A DNA stretch of 64,000 nt, from the NCBI GenBank assembly GCA_030526005.1, contig JAUNDP010000001.1, forward strand, positions 62,001-126,000. The letters are read 5' to 3'. Both the position numbers and the translations under genes were made by a program. This document shows, in pieces, positions 1-9,723 of this stretch. Every line of letters begins with the position of its first letter. Within the stretch, counting starts at the first letter, position 1. This DNA is from Eubacteriales bacterium (GTDB lineage Bacteria; Bacillota; Clostridia; Lachnospirales; Lachnospiraceae). The notes beneath the pieces were generated by a model. The model made no database searches. It worked only from the letters and a program-made list of their open reading frames with translations, and was not told the origin of the DNA.

Positions 1-44
1 ACAGGGATAAAAATGATAAAGATATTGCAGCAGGAGGAAACAAT

Positions 45-1292
45 ATGCTCAGTGTAGAAGAAATTGGAAAAAAAGCGAAACATACAGTTCCAGCTTTGGC
101 AAAATTAAAAAGCGGTGAAAAAAATGAAGCGCTGAATGCAGTGGCAAAATCACTTATAGACGGAACGAAAGAGATTTTGGAAGCCAATGAAAAAGACGTG
201 ATATCTGCAAGAGAACGCGGAATGAAAGAAGGTCTTGTGGATCGTCTGATGCTGAATGAAAAAAGGATTCAGGATATTGCAGAAGGCCTGCGCCAGATCG
301 CCTCTTTGGATGATCCGATTGGAGAGGTAATTTCAATGAAACCGCGTCCAAACGGACTTTTGATCGGACAGAAACGAGTGCCTCTCGGAGTTGTAGGAAT
401 CATTTATGAATCACGCCCAAATGTCACAGCAGATGCCTTTGGACTTTGCTTTAAGACAGGAAACGCAGTGATTTTAAAAGGCGGAAGCGATGCGGCAAAC
501 TCAAACGGCGCGATTGTGCAGCGTATCCGAAAAGCATTAAGAGAACAAGGAATAGAAGAGGATGCGGTTCAGCTGATAGAAGACAACCGCAGAGAGACAG
601 TTCAGAAATTTATGAAACTGAACCAGTATGTAGACGTTTTGATTCCGCGCGGAGGAGCAAACTTAATCCGGACAGTGGTGGAGACAAGTACAATTCCAGT
701 AATTGAGACAGGAACAGGAAACTGTCATATCTATGTCGATGAGACAGCAGATCTGCAGATGGCGATTGATATTATTTTCAATGCAAAGACACAGAGAATC
801 GGAGTGTGCAATGCGTGTGAATCGCTTGTTGTCCATGAAAAGATAAAAGATCAGCTTTTGCCGGCATTAAAAGAGAGACTGGATGAAAAAAATGTAGAGC
901 TAAGAGGCGACGAAGGCGCAAGAGAAGCAGCAGATGGAATAAAAGAAGCGATGCCTGAAGACTGGGGAAAAGAATATCTGGACTATATTTTATCGATCAA
1001 GACAGTGCGCTCCATTGATGAGGCAATCGCGCACATCAATCGGTATAATACGGGACATTCAGAGGCGATTGTGACGAAAGACTATGCAAATGCACAGAAA
1101 TTTTTAAATGAGATTGATGCAGCAGCTGTCTATGTCAATGCCTCCACCCGATTTACAGATGGATTTGAATTTGGCTTTGGAGCTGAAATTGGAATCAGTA
1201 CGCAGAAACTTCATGCCAGAGGACCGATGGGACTGCTTGCGCTGACAACGACAAAATATATTATTTATGGAGACGGACAGATCCGCCAGTAA
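45..1292 (+). CDS. proA: Gamma-glutamyl phosphate reductase (proline biosynthesis)
   Basis: Cytosolic NADPH-dependent enzyme that reduces gamma-glutamyl phosphate to glutamate-5-semialdehyde, the second step of proline synthesis from glutamate. The 415-residue product is full length for the family. It has the aldehyde-dehydrogenase-type fold signatures, including the [10 protein letters not shown] segment near residue 120 and the catalytic cysteine in GVCNACES (Cys255, the position used in characterised family members). The start is supported by an AGGAGGAAA Shine-Dalgarno at about 33-41. The 44 bases before it could hold the last codons of an upstream gene (a TAA at 8-10); proB would be expected there but cannot be seen. 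A promoter and a hairpin follow the stop. Confidence 0.97.
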   Translation: MLSVEEIGKKAKHTVPALAKLKSGEKNEALNAVAKSLIDGTKEILEANEKDVISARERGMKEGLVDRLMLNEKRIQDIAEGLRQIASLDDPIGEVISMKPRPNGLLIGQKRVPLGVVGIIYESRPNVTADAFGLCFKTGNAVILKGGSDAANSNGAIVQRIRKALREQGIEEDAVQLIEDNRRETVQKFMKLNQYVDVLIPRGGANLIRTVVETSTIPVIETGTGNCHIYVDETADLQMAIDIIFNAKTQRIGVCNACESLVVHEKIKDQLLPALKERLDEKNVELRGDEGAREAADGIKEAMPEDWGKEYLDYILSIKTVRSIDEAIAHINRYNTGHSEAIVTKDYANAQKFLNEIDAAAVYVNASTRFTDGFEFGFGAEIGISTQKLHARGPMGLLALTTTKYIIYGDGQIRQ

Positions 1293-1313
1293 CGAGACAT
1301 GAGGGGATGTCAC

Positions 1314-1342
1314 TTGCAATTTTTTCTGTCCTATTATATAAT
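1314..1342 (+). promoter_or_regulatory. Sigma-A promoter for the miaB-mutSL run
   Basis: TTGCAA (1314-1319), a 17-bp spacer and a perfect TATAAT (1337-1342). The predicted start of transcription, near 1349, lies just before the hairpin at 1353-1384 and about 85 nt upstream of miaB. Confidence 0.7.
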
Positions 1343-1352
1343 AAAACGTAAT

Positions 1353-1384
1353 AAATTCCTGGCGATGAGCTGGGAATTTTTTTC
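1353..1384 (+). terminator. Hairpin with U-tract between proA and miaB
   Basis: AAATTCCTGGC pairs with GCTGGGAATTT (11 bp with two G-U pairs, 5-nt loop) and is followed by a run of T. It looks like the intrinsic terminator of proA. It lies downstream of the apparent miaB promoter, so it would also sit at the 5' end of the miaB transcript. Confidence 0.65.
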
Positions 1385-1432
1385 AAAAAGATCAAAGAAA
1401 AACAGAATCGTATGGTAGAAGGAGAGCAAAAT

Positions 1433-2917
1433 ATGGTAAATGATATAGAAAAAATCTTAGAGACGATTGATCTTGAGACGACACCACCTCTGGAAGAACC
1501 GATGCGGCAGTACTATTTTTTGAAGAAGGCGCGTAAATATATAGAGGAGGCATCAAAAAAGGCAGGGCGTCCTCTGACGGCATGTACAACAACATTTGGA
1601 TGCCAGATGAATGCGAGGGACTCTGAAAAGCTGGAAGGCATTCTGCATCAGATCGGATATGTACCGTCACAGTCGGAAGAAGCAGATTTTGTGATTTATA
1701 ATACATGTACTGTGCGCGAAAATGCAAATCAGAGAGTATATGGACGCTTGGGAGTGCTCAACAGCTATAAGAAAAAAAATCCGCATATGATGATTGCGCT
1801 GTGCGGCTGTATGATGCAGGAGCCGGAAGTGGTAGAAAAGCTTCAAAAAAGCTATCGTTTTGTAGACCTTATTTTCGGGACACATAATATCTATAAATTT
1901 GCAGAGCTGATTGTAAACTGTTTTGAATGCCGCCATCAGATCATTGATATCTGGAAGGATACGGACCAGATTGTAGAAGATCTGCCAAGCGAGCGAAAAT
2001 ATCCGTTTAAATCAGGCGTCAATATTATGTTTGGATGCAATAATTTCTGCAGCTATTGTATTGTGCCATATGTCAGAGGAAGAGAGAGAAGCAGAAATCC
2101 AAAAGACATTGTCCGTGAAATTGAACAGCTGGTAAAAGACGGCGTCGTTGAGGTGATGCTTCTGGGACAGAATGTAAATTCTTATGGAAAGACATTGGAA
2201 GATCCGATTACATTTGCTCAGCTTCTGCGTGAAATTGAAAAAATTGACGGTCTGAAAAGAATCCGATTTATGACTTCTCATCCGAAGGACCTGTCCGATG
2301 AGCTGATTGAGGTGATGAAAAATTCAAAGAAGATCTGCAATCATCTGCATCTGCCTCTTCAGTCAGGAAGCTCCCGTATTTTAAAAATCATGAACCGAAA
2401 ATATACAAAGGAACAGTATTTAGAGCTGGTAGATAAGATACGCGCTGCAGTTCCGGATATTTCACTGACGACAGATATTATTGTCGGATTTCCGGGAGAG
2501 ACAGAGGAAGACTTCCAGGAGACACTCGATGTGGTAAGAAAAGTGCGATATGACAGCGCCTTTACATTTATCTATTCAAAACGGACAGGAACACCGGCGG
2601 CGAAGATGGAAAATCAGGTGCCGGAAGATATTGTAAAAGATCGCTTCGATCGTCTTCTTGCAGAAGTACAGACCATTTCCAAAGAGGAATCAAAAAAAGT
2701 GGAGGGACAGGTGCTTCCTGTTCTGGTCGAGGGAATCAATGAACACGATCCAGATTTGCTGACAGGAAGATTGACAAACAATCTGCTTGTTCACTTTAAA
2801 GGTGAAAAAGAACTGATCGGGACAATCACAGACGTATATTTAAAGGAATGCAGAGGCTTTTATTATATGGGAGAAAAATTGGAAGAACAGGAAGGATCAG
2901 GAACGTGGCACAATTAA
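1433..2917 (+). CDS. miaB: tRNA-2-methylthio-N6-dimethylallyladenosine synthase
   Basis: Radical SAM methylthiotransferase that adds the 2-methylthio group to i6A37 of tRNAs, after MiaA has made i6A37 (miaA lies downstream in the same run). The N-terminal UPF0004 domain shows its three cluster cysteines (FGCQMN, NTCTV, LCGCM). The radical SAM motif CxxxCxxC is Cys202/206/209 in FGCNNFCSYC, and a TRAM domain closes the protein. I chose ATG 1433 over an in-frame ATG at 1412 because GAAGGAGAG (1418-1426) is correctly spaced for 1433; this gives 494 aa. The 3' end overlaps mutS by 13 bp, implying translational coupling. Confidence 0.95.
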   Translation: MVNDIEKILETIDLETTPPLEEPMRQYYFLKKARKYIEEASKKAGRPLTACTTTFGCQMNARDSEKLEGILHQIGYVPSQSEEADFVIYNTCTVRENANQRVYGRLGVLNSYKKKNPHMMIALCGCMMQEPEVVEKLQKSYRFVDLIFGTHNIYKFAELIVNCFECRHQIIDIWKDTDQIVEDLPSERKYPFKSGVNIMFGCNNFCSYCIVPYVRGRERSRNPKDIVREIEQLVKDGVVEVMLLGQNVNSYGKTLEDPITFAQLLREIEKIDGLKRIRFMTSHPKDLSDELIEVMKNSKKICNHLHLPLQSGSSRILKIMNRKYTKEQYLELVDKIRAAVPDISLTTDIIVGFPGETEEDFQETLDVVRKVRYDSAFTFIYSKRTGTPAAKMENQVPEDIVKDRFDRLLAEVQTISKEESKKVEGQVLPVLVEGINEHDPDLLTGRLTNNLLVHFKGEKELIGTITDVYLKECRGFYYMGEKLEEQEGSGTWHN

Positions 2918-5553
2918 CACCGATGATGCAGCAGTATGTAAAGACAAAAGAATCCTACAAAGACTGCATTTTGTTTTACAGACTGGGCGACTTTTATGAA
3001 ATGTTTTACGAAGATGCGCTGGTTGCATCAAAAGTACTGGAGATCACTCTGACAGGGAAAGACTGCGGTCAGGAAGAGCGCGCGCCGATGTGCGGCGTTC
3101 CCTATCATGCAGTGGACAACTATCTGAACAAACTTGTCTCAAAAGGATACAAGGTGGCGATCTGTGAGCAGGTGGAAGACCCAAAGACAGCAAAAGGAAT
3201 TGTAAAAAGAGAAGTTATCCGTGTTGTAACGCCGGGAACAAATTTAAATACACAAGCTCTCGATGAGACAAAAAATAATTATCTGATGTGCATTGTCTAT
3301 GTGGCAGACCGATATGGCGTTTCCATGGCAGATATCACGACAGGAGACTATTTCGTGACGGAGATTGAGACAGACAGAAAACTGCTCGATGAGATTGCAA
3401 AATTCGGTCCGACTGAAATTATTTGCAACCAGTCTTTTTCCGTCAGCGGAATCGACTTGGAAGATATGAAAGAGCGGCTGGGAATTACAATCTATGCTCT
3501 GGATGACTGGTATTTTGATGACGAGCTGTGCAAGCAGGCTTTGAAAAAACACTTTCATGTCAGCACACTGGATGGGATCGGTCTTAGTTCTTATGACAGC
3601 GGAACGATTGCAGCAGGGGCGCTGCTCCAGTATTTGACAGAGACACAGAAGACGTCCCTGGATAATCTTACAAGTTTAAAGCCGTACATAACAACGAAAT
3701 ATATGACGCTTGACAGCTCCACAAGGCGAAATCTGGAGCTTTGCGAGACACTGAGAGAAAAACAGAAAAAAGGCTCGCTTTTATGGGTATTAGATAAGAC
3801 AAAGACAGCTATGGGCGCCAGAATGATGCGCAGCTTTATCGAGCAGCCGTTGATCAGCAAGGAGGAAATCAATGAACGTCTTGATGCTGTGGCTGAACTG
3901 AATAAAAATGCGATCAGCAGAGAAGAAATCAGGGAATATTTAAATCCAGTGTATGATCTGGAACGATTGATCAGTAAAATCAGCTATAAATCAGCAAATC
4001 CAAGAGACTTGCTTGCCTTTAAAAGTTCACTTTCCATGTTGCCCCATATTAAATACCTGCTTCAGAGCATGAGTTCAAAAGCATTAAAAGAAGCAGGAGA
4101 GAATATGGACACGCTCGATGACCTGTATGAGCTTGTAGACAGAGGAATTGTAGAAGAACCTCCGATTGCGATTCGTGAAGGCGGGATCATAAAAGAAGGA
4201 TTTCACGAGGAGATCGACAGACTGAAACACGCAAAGACAGAAGGCAAGACGTGGCTTGCAGAACTGGAGGCAAAAGAAAAAGAAAAAACAGGGATAAAGA
4301 ATCTGAAAATCAAATATAATAAAATTTTTGGATATTATCTGGAAGTGACAAACTCTTATAAAGAACTTGTGCCTGATTATTTTACGAGAAAACAGACGCT
4401 TGCAAATGCGGAGCGTTATATCACACCGGAATTAAAAGAACTGGAAGATATGATTTTAGGGGCAGAGGAAAAACTGTATGCGCTGGAATATGATCTGTTC
4501 TGTCAGATTCGGGATCAAATTGGTTCTCAGGTTGTGCGTATTCAAAAAACGGCAAAAGAAATTGCGAGATTGGATGTGTTTGCTTCTTTTTCTCTCGTTT
4601 CCCAGCGAAATGGATATGTCAGACCGAAATTGAATGAAAAAGGTGTGATTGATATCAAAAATGGCCGTCATCCTGTTGTGGAGCAGATGATCCAGAATGA
4701 TATGTTTGTGGCAAACGATACCTATCTTGATAATGGAAACAATCGTGTTTCGATCATAACGGGGCCAAACATGGCAGGCAAATCGACTTATATGAGACAG
4801 ACTGCTCTGATTGTTCTCATGGCGCAGATTGGATGCTTTGTGCCGGCAGAGAGCGCAAAGATCGGAATTGTAGACCGTATTTTTACAAGAGTAGGAGCAT
4901 CGGATGATCTGGCTTCCGGTCAGAGTACTTTTATGGTAGAGATGACAGAAGTAGCCAATATCCTGCGTAATGCCACAAATAACAGTCTTTTGATTCTGGA
5001 TGAGATTGGAAGAGGGACGAGCACATTTGACGGGCTGAGTATTGCATGGGCTGTCGTGGAACATATCAGTAATCCAAAAGTCTTAGGTGCAAAGACTTTG
5101 TTTGCCACACATTATCATGAACTGACAGAATTAGAAGGAAAGTTAAACGGTGTGAATAATTATTGCATCGCAGTGAAAGAACAGGGAGATCATATTGTAT
5201 TTTTGCGGAAAATCATAAAGGGCGGAGCAGACAAAAGCTATGGCATTCAGGTGGCAAAGCTGGCAGGCGTGCCGGATTCCGTCATTCAAAGGGCAAAAGA
5301 ACTGGTAGAAGAATTGAGCGCTGCCGATATTACAGAAAAAGTAAAAGAGATGAAAGCAGAAGGAAATACGAAAACAAAGACAAAGAAAAAGAAATATGAT
5401 CAGCTTGAAATGGATCAGATTTCTCTGTTTGACACGGTGCGTGAAGAAGATATTATAGAGGAGCTCAAAGAAATCGAAATCAGCACATTGACGCCGATTG
5501 ACGCGCTCAACACACTTTACCGGCTTCAGAACAAATTAAAGAATCGTTGGTGA
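2905..5553 (+). CDS. mutS: DNA mismatch repair ATPase MutS
   Basis: Recognises base mismatches and small loops and recruits MutL. Starting at GTG 2905 (VAQLTPMMQQY, the usual family N-terminus) it is 882 aa. An upstream in-frame ATG at 2848 lies inside miaB and would add an unusual basic leader. The N-terminal mismatch-binding domain carries the FYRLGDFYEMF motif (Phe and Glu contact the mismatch). The ATPase has Walker A GPNMAGKST near residue 620 and Walker B LLILDEIGRGTSTFDG. A lysine-rich linker precedes the C-terminal dimerisation helices. Only 4 bp separate it from mutL. Confidence 0.97.
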   Translation: MAQLTPMMQQYVKTKESYKDCILFYRLGDFYEMFYEDALVASKVLEITLTGKDCGQEERAPMCGVPYHAVDNYLNKLVSKGYKVAICEQVEDPKTAKGIVKREVIRVVTPGTNLNTQALDETKNNYLMCIVYVADRYGVSMADITTGDYFVTEIETDRKLLDEIAKFGPTEIICNQSFSVSGIDLEDMKERLGITIYALDDWYFDDELCKQALKKHFHVSTLDGIGLSSYDSGTIAAGALLQYLTETQKTSLDNLTSLKPYITTKYMTLDSSTRRNLELCETLREKQKKGSLLWVLDKTKTAMGARMMRSFIEQPLISKEEINERLDAVAELNKNAISREEIREYLNPVYDLERLISKISYKSANPRDLLAFKSSLSMLPHIKYLLQSMSSKALKEAGENMDTLDDLYELVDRGIVEEPPIAIREGGIIKEGFHEEIDRLKHAKTEGKTWLAELEAKEKEKTGIKNLKIKYNKIFGYYLEVTNSYKELVPDYFTRKQTLANAERYITPELKELEDMILGAEEKLYALEYDLFCQIRDQIGSQVVRIQKTAKEIARLDVFASFSLVSQRNGYVRPKLNEKGVIDIKNGRHPVVEQMIQNDMFVANDTYLDNGNNRVSIITGPNMAGKSTYMRQTALIVLMAQIGCFVPAESAKIGIVDRIFTRVGASDDLASGQSTFMVEMTEVANILRNATNNSLLILDEIGRGTSTFDGLSIAWAVVEHISNPKVLGAKTLFATHYHELTELEGKLNGVNNYCIAVKEQGDHIVFLRKIIKGGADKSYGIQVAKLAGVPDSVIQRAKELVEELSAADITEKVKEMKAEGNTKTKTKKKKYDQLEMDQISLFDTVREEDIIEELKEIEISTLTPIDALNTLYRLQNKLKNRW

Positions 5554-5557
5554 TAAA

Positions 5558-7444
5558 ATGAAAATAGAAGTACTTGATCAAAGTACGATCGACAAAATTG
5601 CAGCAGGAGAAGTGATTGAACGGCCGGCATCTATTGTAAAAGAACTGGTGGAAAATGCAATCGACGCAGGAGCAAGTTCTGTCACAGTGGAAATAAAAGA
5701 TGGGGGAATCTCATTTATCCGAATTACAGATAATGGCGTAGGGATTCCCCAAAAAGAGGTGCCGTCTGCCTTTCTTCGCCATGCGACGAGCAAGATCAGA
5801 AAAGTGGAAGACCTCTTAGACATTCATTCTCTTGGATTTCGCGGCGAGGCGCTCTCAAGCATTGCAGCTGTATGTCAGGTAGAGATGCTGACAAAGACGC
5901 AGGAAAGCCTTGTCGGCATCCGCTATCAGATTGAGGGCGGGGAAGAGAAGGCAATGGAGGAAGTTGGAATTCCGGAAGGCACAACATTTCTGGTGCGCAA
6001 CCTTTTTTATAATACACCGGCAAGAAAAAAATTCTTAAAAAGCAATGTGACAGAGACGGGATATATCAGCGACTTGATTGAAAAGATGGCATTGTCGCAT
6101 CCGGAAGTTTCTTTTAAATTTATCAGCAACAGTCAGATCAAGCTGCATACTTCCGGAAATTGTGAGCTGAAAGATATTGTCTACAATGTCTTTGGAAGAG
6201 AAATTGCAAGTCAGGTGATGCCAGTCTGCAGACAGCAAGATGGGATTGTGCTGGAAGGACTGATCGGCAAACCGGTGATTTGCCGTGGAAATAGAAATTA
6301 TGAATGTTTCTTTATCAATGGACGGTACATAAAAAGCAAGATTTTGATGAAAGCGCTTGAGGATGGGTACAAGGCATTTTTAATGCAGCATAAGTATCCG
6401 TTTGCTGTACTTCATTTGAAAATGGACGGATCTTTATTGGATATCAATGTCCATCCGGCAAAATTGGAGGTACATTTTTGGGACAATGATAAGATGTATC
6501 GCCTGGTAGAAAGTACAATTCGAGGGATTCTGGAACAAAAAGAATTTATTCCAGAGATTTCATTTGGCGATGAAAAAGAGAGAAAGAAAACACAGGAAAA
6601 AAATTCGTTTCCAGAGCCATTTGAAAAAAGACGAATGATGCAGTTAAAAGAAGAGAAGAAAGAATACCATTGGGAAAATAAGGTTCCAAACAGAACGGAT
6701 ACAGACGCTTTCCTGAGGCGTGAACCAACATATTTTAAAACAGGAGACCGGAATCTGAATCAAGAAAGCGCTCCAAAATGCATAGAAAAACAATTTGAAA
6801 GCCATAGAGAGCAAAGACCGGTTCAGATTACACTGTTTGACAAAGAGGCAGCGGCAAAAAACGATACAGCCCAGTACCAGATCATAGGACAAGTATTTGA
6901 GACTTACTGGCTCGTCCAGTATCAGAATAAACTGTATATCATTGATCAACATGCTGCGCATGAGAAAGTATTGTATGAACGGACAATGAAAAGCTTAAAA
7001 GACCACTCTTTTACGTCACAAATGCTTTCTCCGCCTGTAGTGATTCCGCTGAGTATGCAGGAAGAAGAACTGTTTTTGCGGTATCACGCTTATTTTGAGG
7101 AGATCGGATTTGAGATCGAATCGTTTGGGGGAAGAGAGTATTCGATTCGGGCCATTCCAGGAAATTTATTTGGAATTGAGAAAAGAGAACTTTTTCTGGA
7201 ACTTCTCGACAGCTTAAACAATTTGAATGGGGAAGAAGAACCGGAGATTTTAAAAGAAAAAATTGCTTCCATGTCATGTAAGGCAGCCGTCAAAGGAAAT
7301 CATCAGATGACGAGACAGGAGGCAGAAAATCTGATATCAGAATTGTTAAAGCTGGAAAATCCATATCATTGTCCGCATGGAAGACCGACAATCATCTCCA
7401 TGACAAAGTATGAACTAGAAAAAAAATTCAAGAGAATTTTATAG
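5558..7444 (+). CDS. mutL: DNA mismatch repair endonuclease MutL
   Basis: Partner of MutS and, in bacteria lacking MutH, the strand-nicking endonuclease. The 628-aa protein has an N-terminal GHKL ATPase (ENAIDAGA, DNGVG, GFRGEAL) and a charged linker at about residues 340-440. Its C-terminal dimerisation/endonuclease domain carries the metal-binding DQHAAHE motif beginning at Asp463, plus a conserved CPHGRPT motif near the end. Presence of DQHA(X)2E(X)4E indicates a nicking-competent MutL. It sits between mutS and miaA. Confidence 0.97.
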   Translation: MKIEVLDQSTIDKIAAGEVIERPASIVKELVENAIDAGASSVTVEIKDGGISFIRITDNGVGIPQKEVPSAFLRHATSKIRKVEDLLDIHSLGFRGEALSSIAAVCQVEMLTKTQESLVGIRYQIEGGEEKAMEEVGIPEGTTFLVRNLFYNTPARKKFLKSNVTETGYISDLIEKMALSHPEVSFKFISNSQIKLHTSGNCELKDIVYNVFGREIASQVMPVCRQQDGIVLEGLIGKPVICRGNRNYECFFINGRYIKSKILMKALEDGYKAFLMQHKYPFAVLHLKMDGSLLDINVHPAKLEVHFWDNDKMYRLVESTIRGILEQKEFIPEISFGDEKERKKTQEKNSFPEPFEKRRMMQLKEEKKEYHWENKVPNRTDTDAFLRREPTYFKTGDRNLNQESAPKCIEKQFESHREQRPVQITLFDKEAAAKNDTAQYQIIGQVFETYWLVQYQNKLYIIDQHAAHEKVLYERTMKSLKDHSFTSQMLSPPVVIPLSMQEEELFLRYHAYFEEIGFEIESFGGREYSIRAIPGNLFGIEKRELFLELLDSLNNLNGEEEPEILKEKIASMSCKAAVKGNHQMTRQEAENLISELLKLENPYHCPHGRPTIISMTKYELEKKFKRIL

Positions 7445-7454
7445 AGAGGAAACG

Positions 7455-8429
7455 ATGAAACAACCATTACTAATTTTAACAGGACCGACTGCAGTCGGAA
7501 AGACAGCGCTTTCCATCTCGCTTGCAAAAGCGATAAACGGAGAGATCATCTCGGCTGATTCGATGCAGGTATACCGCGGAATGGATATCGGTTCCGCAAA
7601 GATAAAAAAAGAAGAAATGGATGGGGTGCCTCATTTTTTAATTGATGAACTGGAACCAGACGAGGAATTTCACGTTGTAAAGTTTCAGACACTTGCAAAG
7701 CAGTATATGAAAGAAATCTGGGAGCGGGGTCATGTGCCTGTCTTGACAGGAGGAACAGGATTTTATATACAGGCGGTCCTGTATGATATTGATTTTACAG
7801 AAAATGAATGCGATCCTGTTTATCGAGAAGAATTGGAGCGTATTGCAAGGCAGGAAGGGGCGGCTGCGCTTCATGGGAGACTGCGTGAGGTAGATCCTGT
7901 CTCAGCAGATGAGATCCATGAAAATAATATAAAAAGAGTGATTCGGGCTCTGGAGTTTTACAAGGAGACAGGAACTCCGATCTCTGCGCACAACGAGATG
8001 GAGCGAAAAAAAGAGTCTCCATATCAGTCGGCTTATTTTGTCCTGAATGACAATAGAGCGCATCTCTATGAAAGAATTGACAACCGAGTAGATCAGATGA
8101 TGAAAGATGGACTGCTGGAAGAAGTAAAAAGACTGAAAGAGCGCGGATTTACAAGGGATATGGTATCCATGCAGGGTCTGGGATATAAAGAAATCATGGA
8201 TTATCTGGATGGAAAATGTTCTTTAGAGGAAGCTGTTTATACGCTGAAGAGAGATACGCGCCACTTTGCAAAACGTCAGATTACCTGGTTTAAAAGAGAA
8301 CGTGATGTGATTTGGATGGAAAAAGAAAAGTATCATTATAACGAGGAAGAAATTTTAAAGGCAATGCTTTTAGAACTGGAAAAAAGAGGATGGAAGACAG
8401 GAGAGAATCATGAAGACACAGATAAATAG
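7455..8429 (+). CDS. miaA: tRNA dimethylallyltransferase
   Basis: Transfers dimethylallyl from DMAPP to N6 of A37 in tRNAs reading codons that begin with U, making the substrate for MiaB. The 324-aa protein has the P-loop GPTAVGKTA at its N-terminus and the DSMQVYRGMDIGSAK segment that binds substrate. The Shine-Dalgarno AGAGGAAA is at about 7443-7450. Its last 20 bp overlap the next gene in another frame, so the two are probably translationally coupled. Confidence 0.96.
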   Translation: MKQPLLILTGPTAVGKTALSISLAKAINGEIISADSMQVYRGMDIGSAKIKKEEMDGVPHFLIDELEPDEEFHVVKFQTLAKQYMKEIWERGHVPVLTGGTGFYIQAVLYDIDFTENECDPVYREELERIARQEGAAALHGRLREVDPVSADEIHENNIKRVIRALEFYKETGTPISAHNEMERKKESPYQSAYFVLNDNRAHLYERIDNRVDQMMKDGLLEEVKRLKERGFTRDMVSMQGLGYKEIMDYLDGKCSLEEAVYTLKRDTRHFAKRQITWFKRERDVIWMEKEKYHYNEEEILKAMLLELEKRGWKTGENHEDTDK

Positions 8430-9708
8430 TATGTATGAGACACTTGGTATTTCAGAAGAAGTATATCAATTTGGTCAGAAAATAGAACGCCAGTTAAAGG
8501 AGCGGTTTGATGAGATTGATGAGACGGCAGAGTATAATCAGCTTAAAGTAATCCATGCGATGCAGAAAAACCGTGTGGCAGAAGAACATTTTAACATGAG
8601 CAGCGGATATGGATACAATGATGCCGGAAGAGATACATTGGAAGAAGTGTATGCGAGTGCGTTTCATGCAGAATCAGCGCTTGTGCGTCCTCAGATTACC
8701 TGCGGAACACATGCCCTTGCGGTGGCGCTGTCAGGAAATCTGCGCCCGGGAGATGAAATGATTTCTATTTCTGGCAAACCGTATGATACACTGGAAGAAG
8801 TGATTGGAATCCGTCCTTCAAACGGATCGTTAGCAGAATATGGCGTATCTTATAAACAGGTGGATTTGCTTGAGGATGGAAGCTTTGATTTTAAAAAGAT
8901 TAAAGAGACGATCAGTAAAAAGACAAAACTGGTGGAAATTCAGAGATCGAAAGGATACCAGACACGCCCGACGCTGTCTGTATCCCAGATTGGAGAGGCG
9001 ATTGCATTTGTAAAGAGCATAAATCCAGAGATCATCTGCATGGTAGATAACTGCTATGGAGAATTTGTGGAGCGCATAGAGCCAAGTGATGTCGGGGCAG
9101 ACATGGTAGTCGGTTCGCTGATCAAAAATCCAGGAGGCGGATTGGCTCCGATCGGCGGATATATTGTAGGAAAGAAAGAATGTATAGACAATGCAGCGTA
9201 CCGTCTGACTTCTCCGGGCCTTGGAAAAGAGGTAGGGGCAAGCTTAGGAGTGATGCGTTCTTTCTATCAGGGATTTTTCCTTGCGCCTACTGTGACAGCA
9301 GCTGCGTTAAAAGGAGCAATTTTTGCGGCAAACATCTATGAAAAATTGGGTTTTTCTGTCGTGCCAAATGGTCAGGAATCACGTCATGATATTATTCAGG
9401 CTGTGACATTTGGCTTTCCGGAAGGCGTCATTGCATTTTGCGAGGGAATTCAGGCAGCTGCTCCGGTGGACAGCTATGTGACGCCGGAGCCATGGGCAAT
9501 GCCAGGATATGACAGCGAAGTAATTATGGCAGCAGGAGCTTTTGTACAGGGTTCCTCGATTGAACTGAGCGCTGACGGTCCGATTAAACCGCCGTATGCC
9601 GTTTACTTCCAGGGCGGTCTGACATGGAACCATGCAAAATTTGGAATTTTGATGTCTTTACAGAAAATGGTAGAGAAACATCTTGTAAAGCTTCCAAAAG
9701 ACGTATAA
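8410..9708 (+). CDS. PLP-dependent methionine gamma-lyase-family protein (YnbB-like)
   Basis: A 432-aa fold-type I PLP protein of the family annotated as 'methionine gamma-lyase family' or 'aluminium resistance protein' (YnbB in Bacillus). The PLP lysine is probably in GSLIKNPGGG, preceded by the cofactor aspartate in MVDNCYGEF. The true substrate is not established for this family, and the cystathionine/methionine lyase label comes only from fold similarity. The gene follows miaA with a 20-bp overlap, a neighbourhood I recall as common in Firmicutes. AGGAGAG precedes the ATG. Confidence 0.85.
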   Translation: MKTQINSMYETLGISEEVYQFGQKIERQLKERFDEIDETAEYNQLKVIHAMQKNRVAEEHFNMSSGYGYNDAGRDTLEEVYASAFHAESALVRPQITCGTHALAVALSGNLRPGDEMISISGKPYDTLEEVIGIRPSNGSLAEYGVSYKQVDLLEDGSFDFKKIKETISKKTKLVEIQRSKGYQTRPTLSVSQIGEAIAFVKSINPEIICMVDNCYGEFVERIEPSDVGADMVVGSLIKNPGGGLAPIGGYIVGKKECIDNAAYRLTSPGLGKEVGASLGVMRSFYQGFFLAPTVTAAALKGAIFAANIYEKLGFSVVPNGQESRHDIIQAVTFGFPEGVIAFCEGIQAAAPVDSYVTPEPWAMPGYDSEVIMAAGAFVQGSSIELSADGPIKPPYAVYFQGGLTWNHAKFGILMSLQKMVEKHLVKLPKDV

Positions 9709-9723
9709 AAGGCGGAAAAAGAA

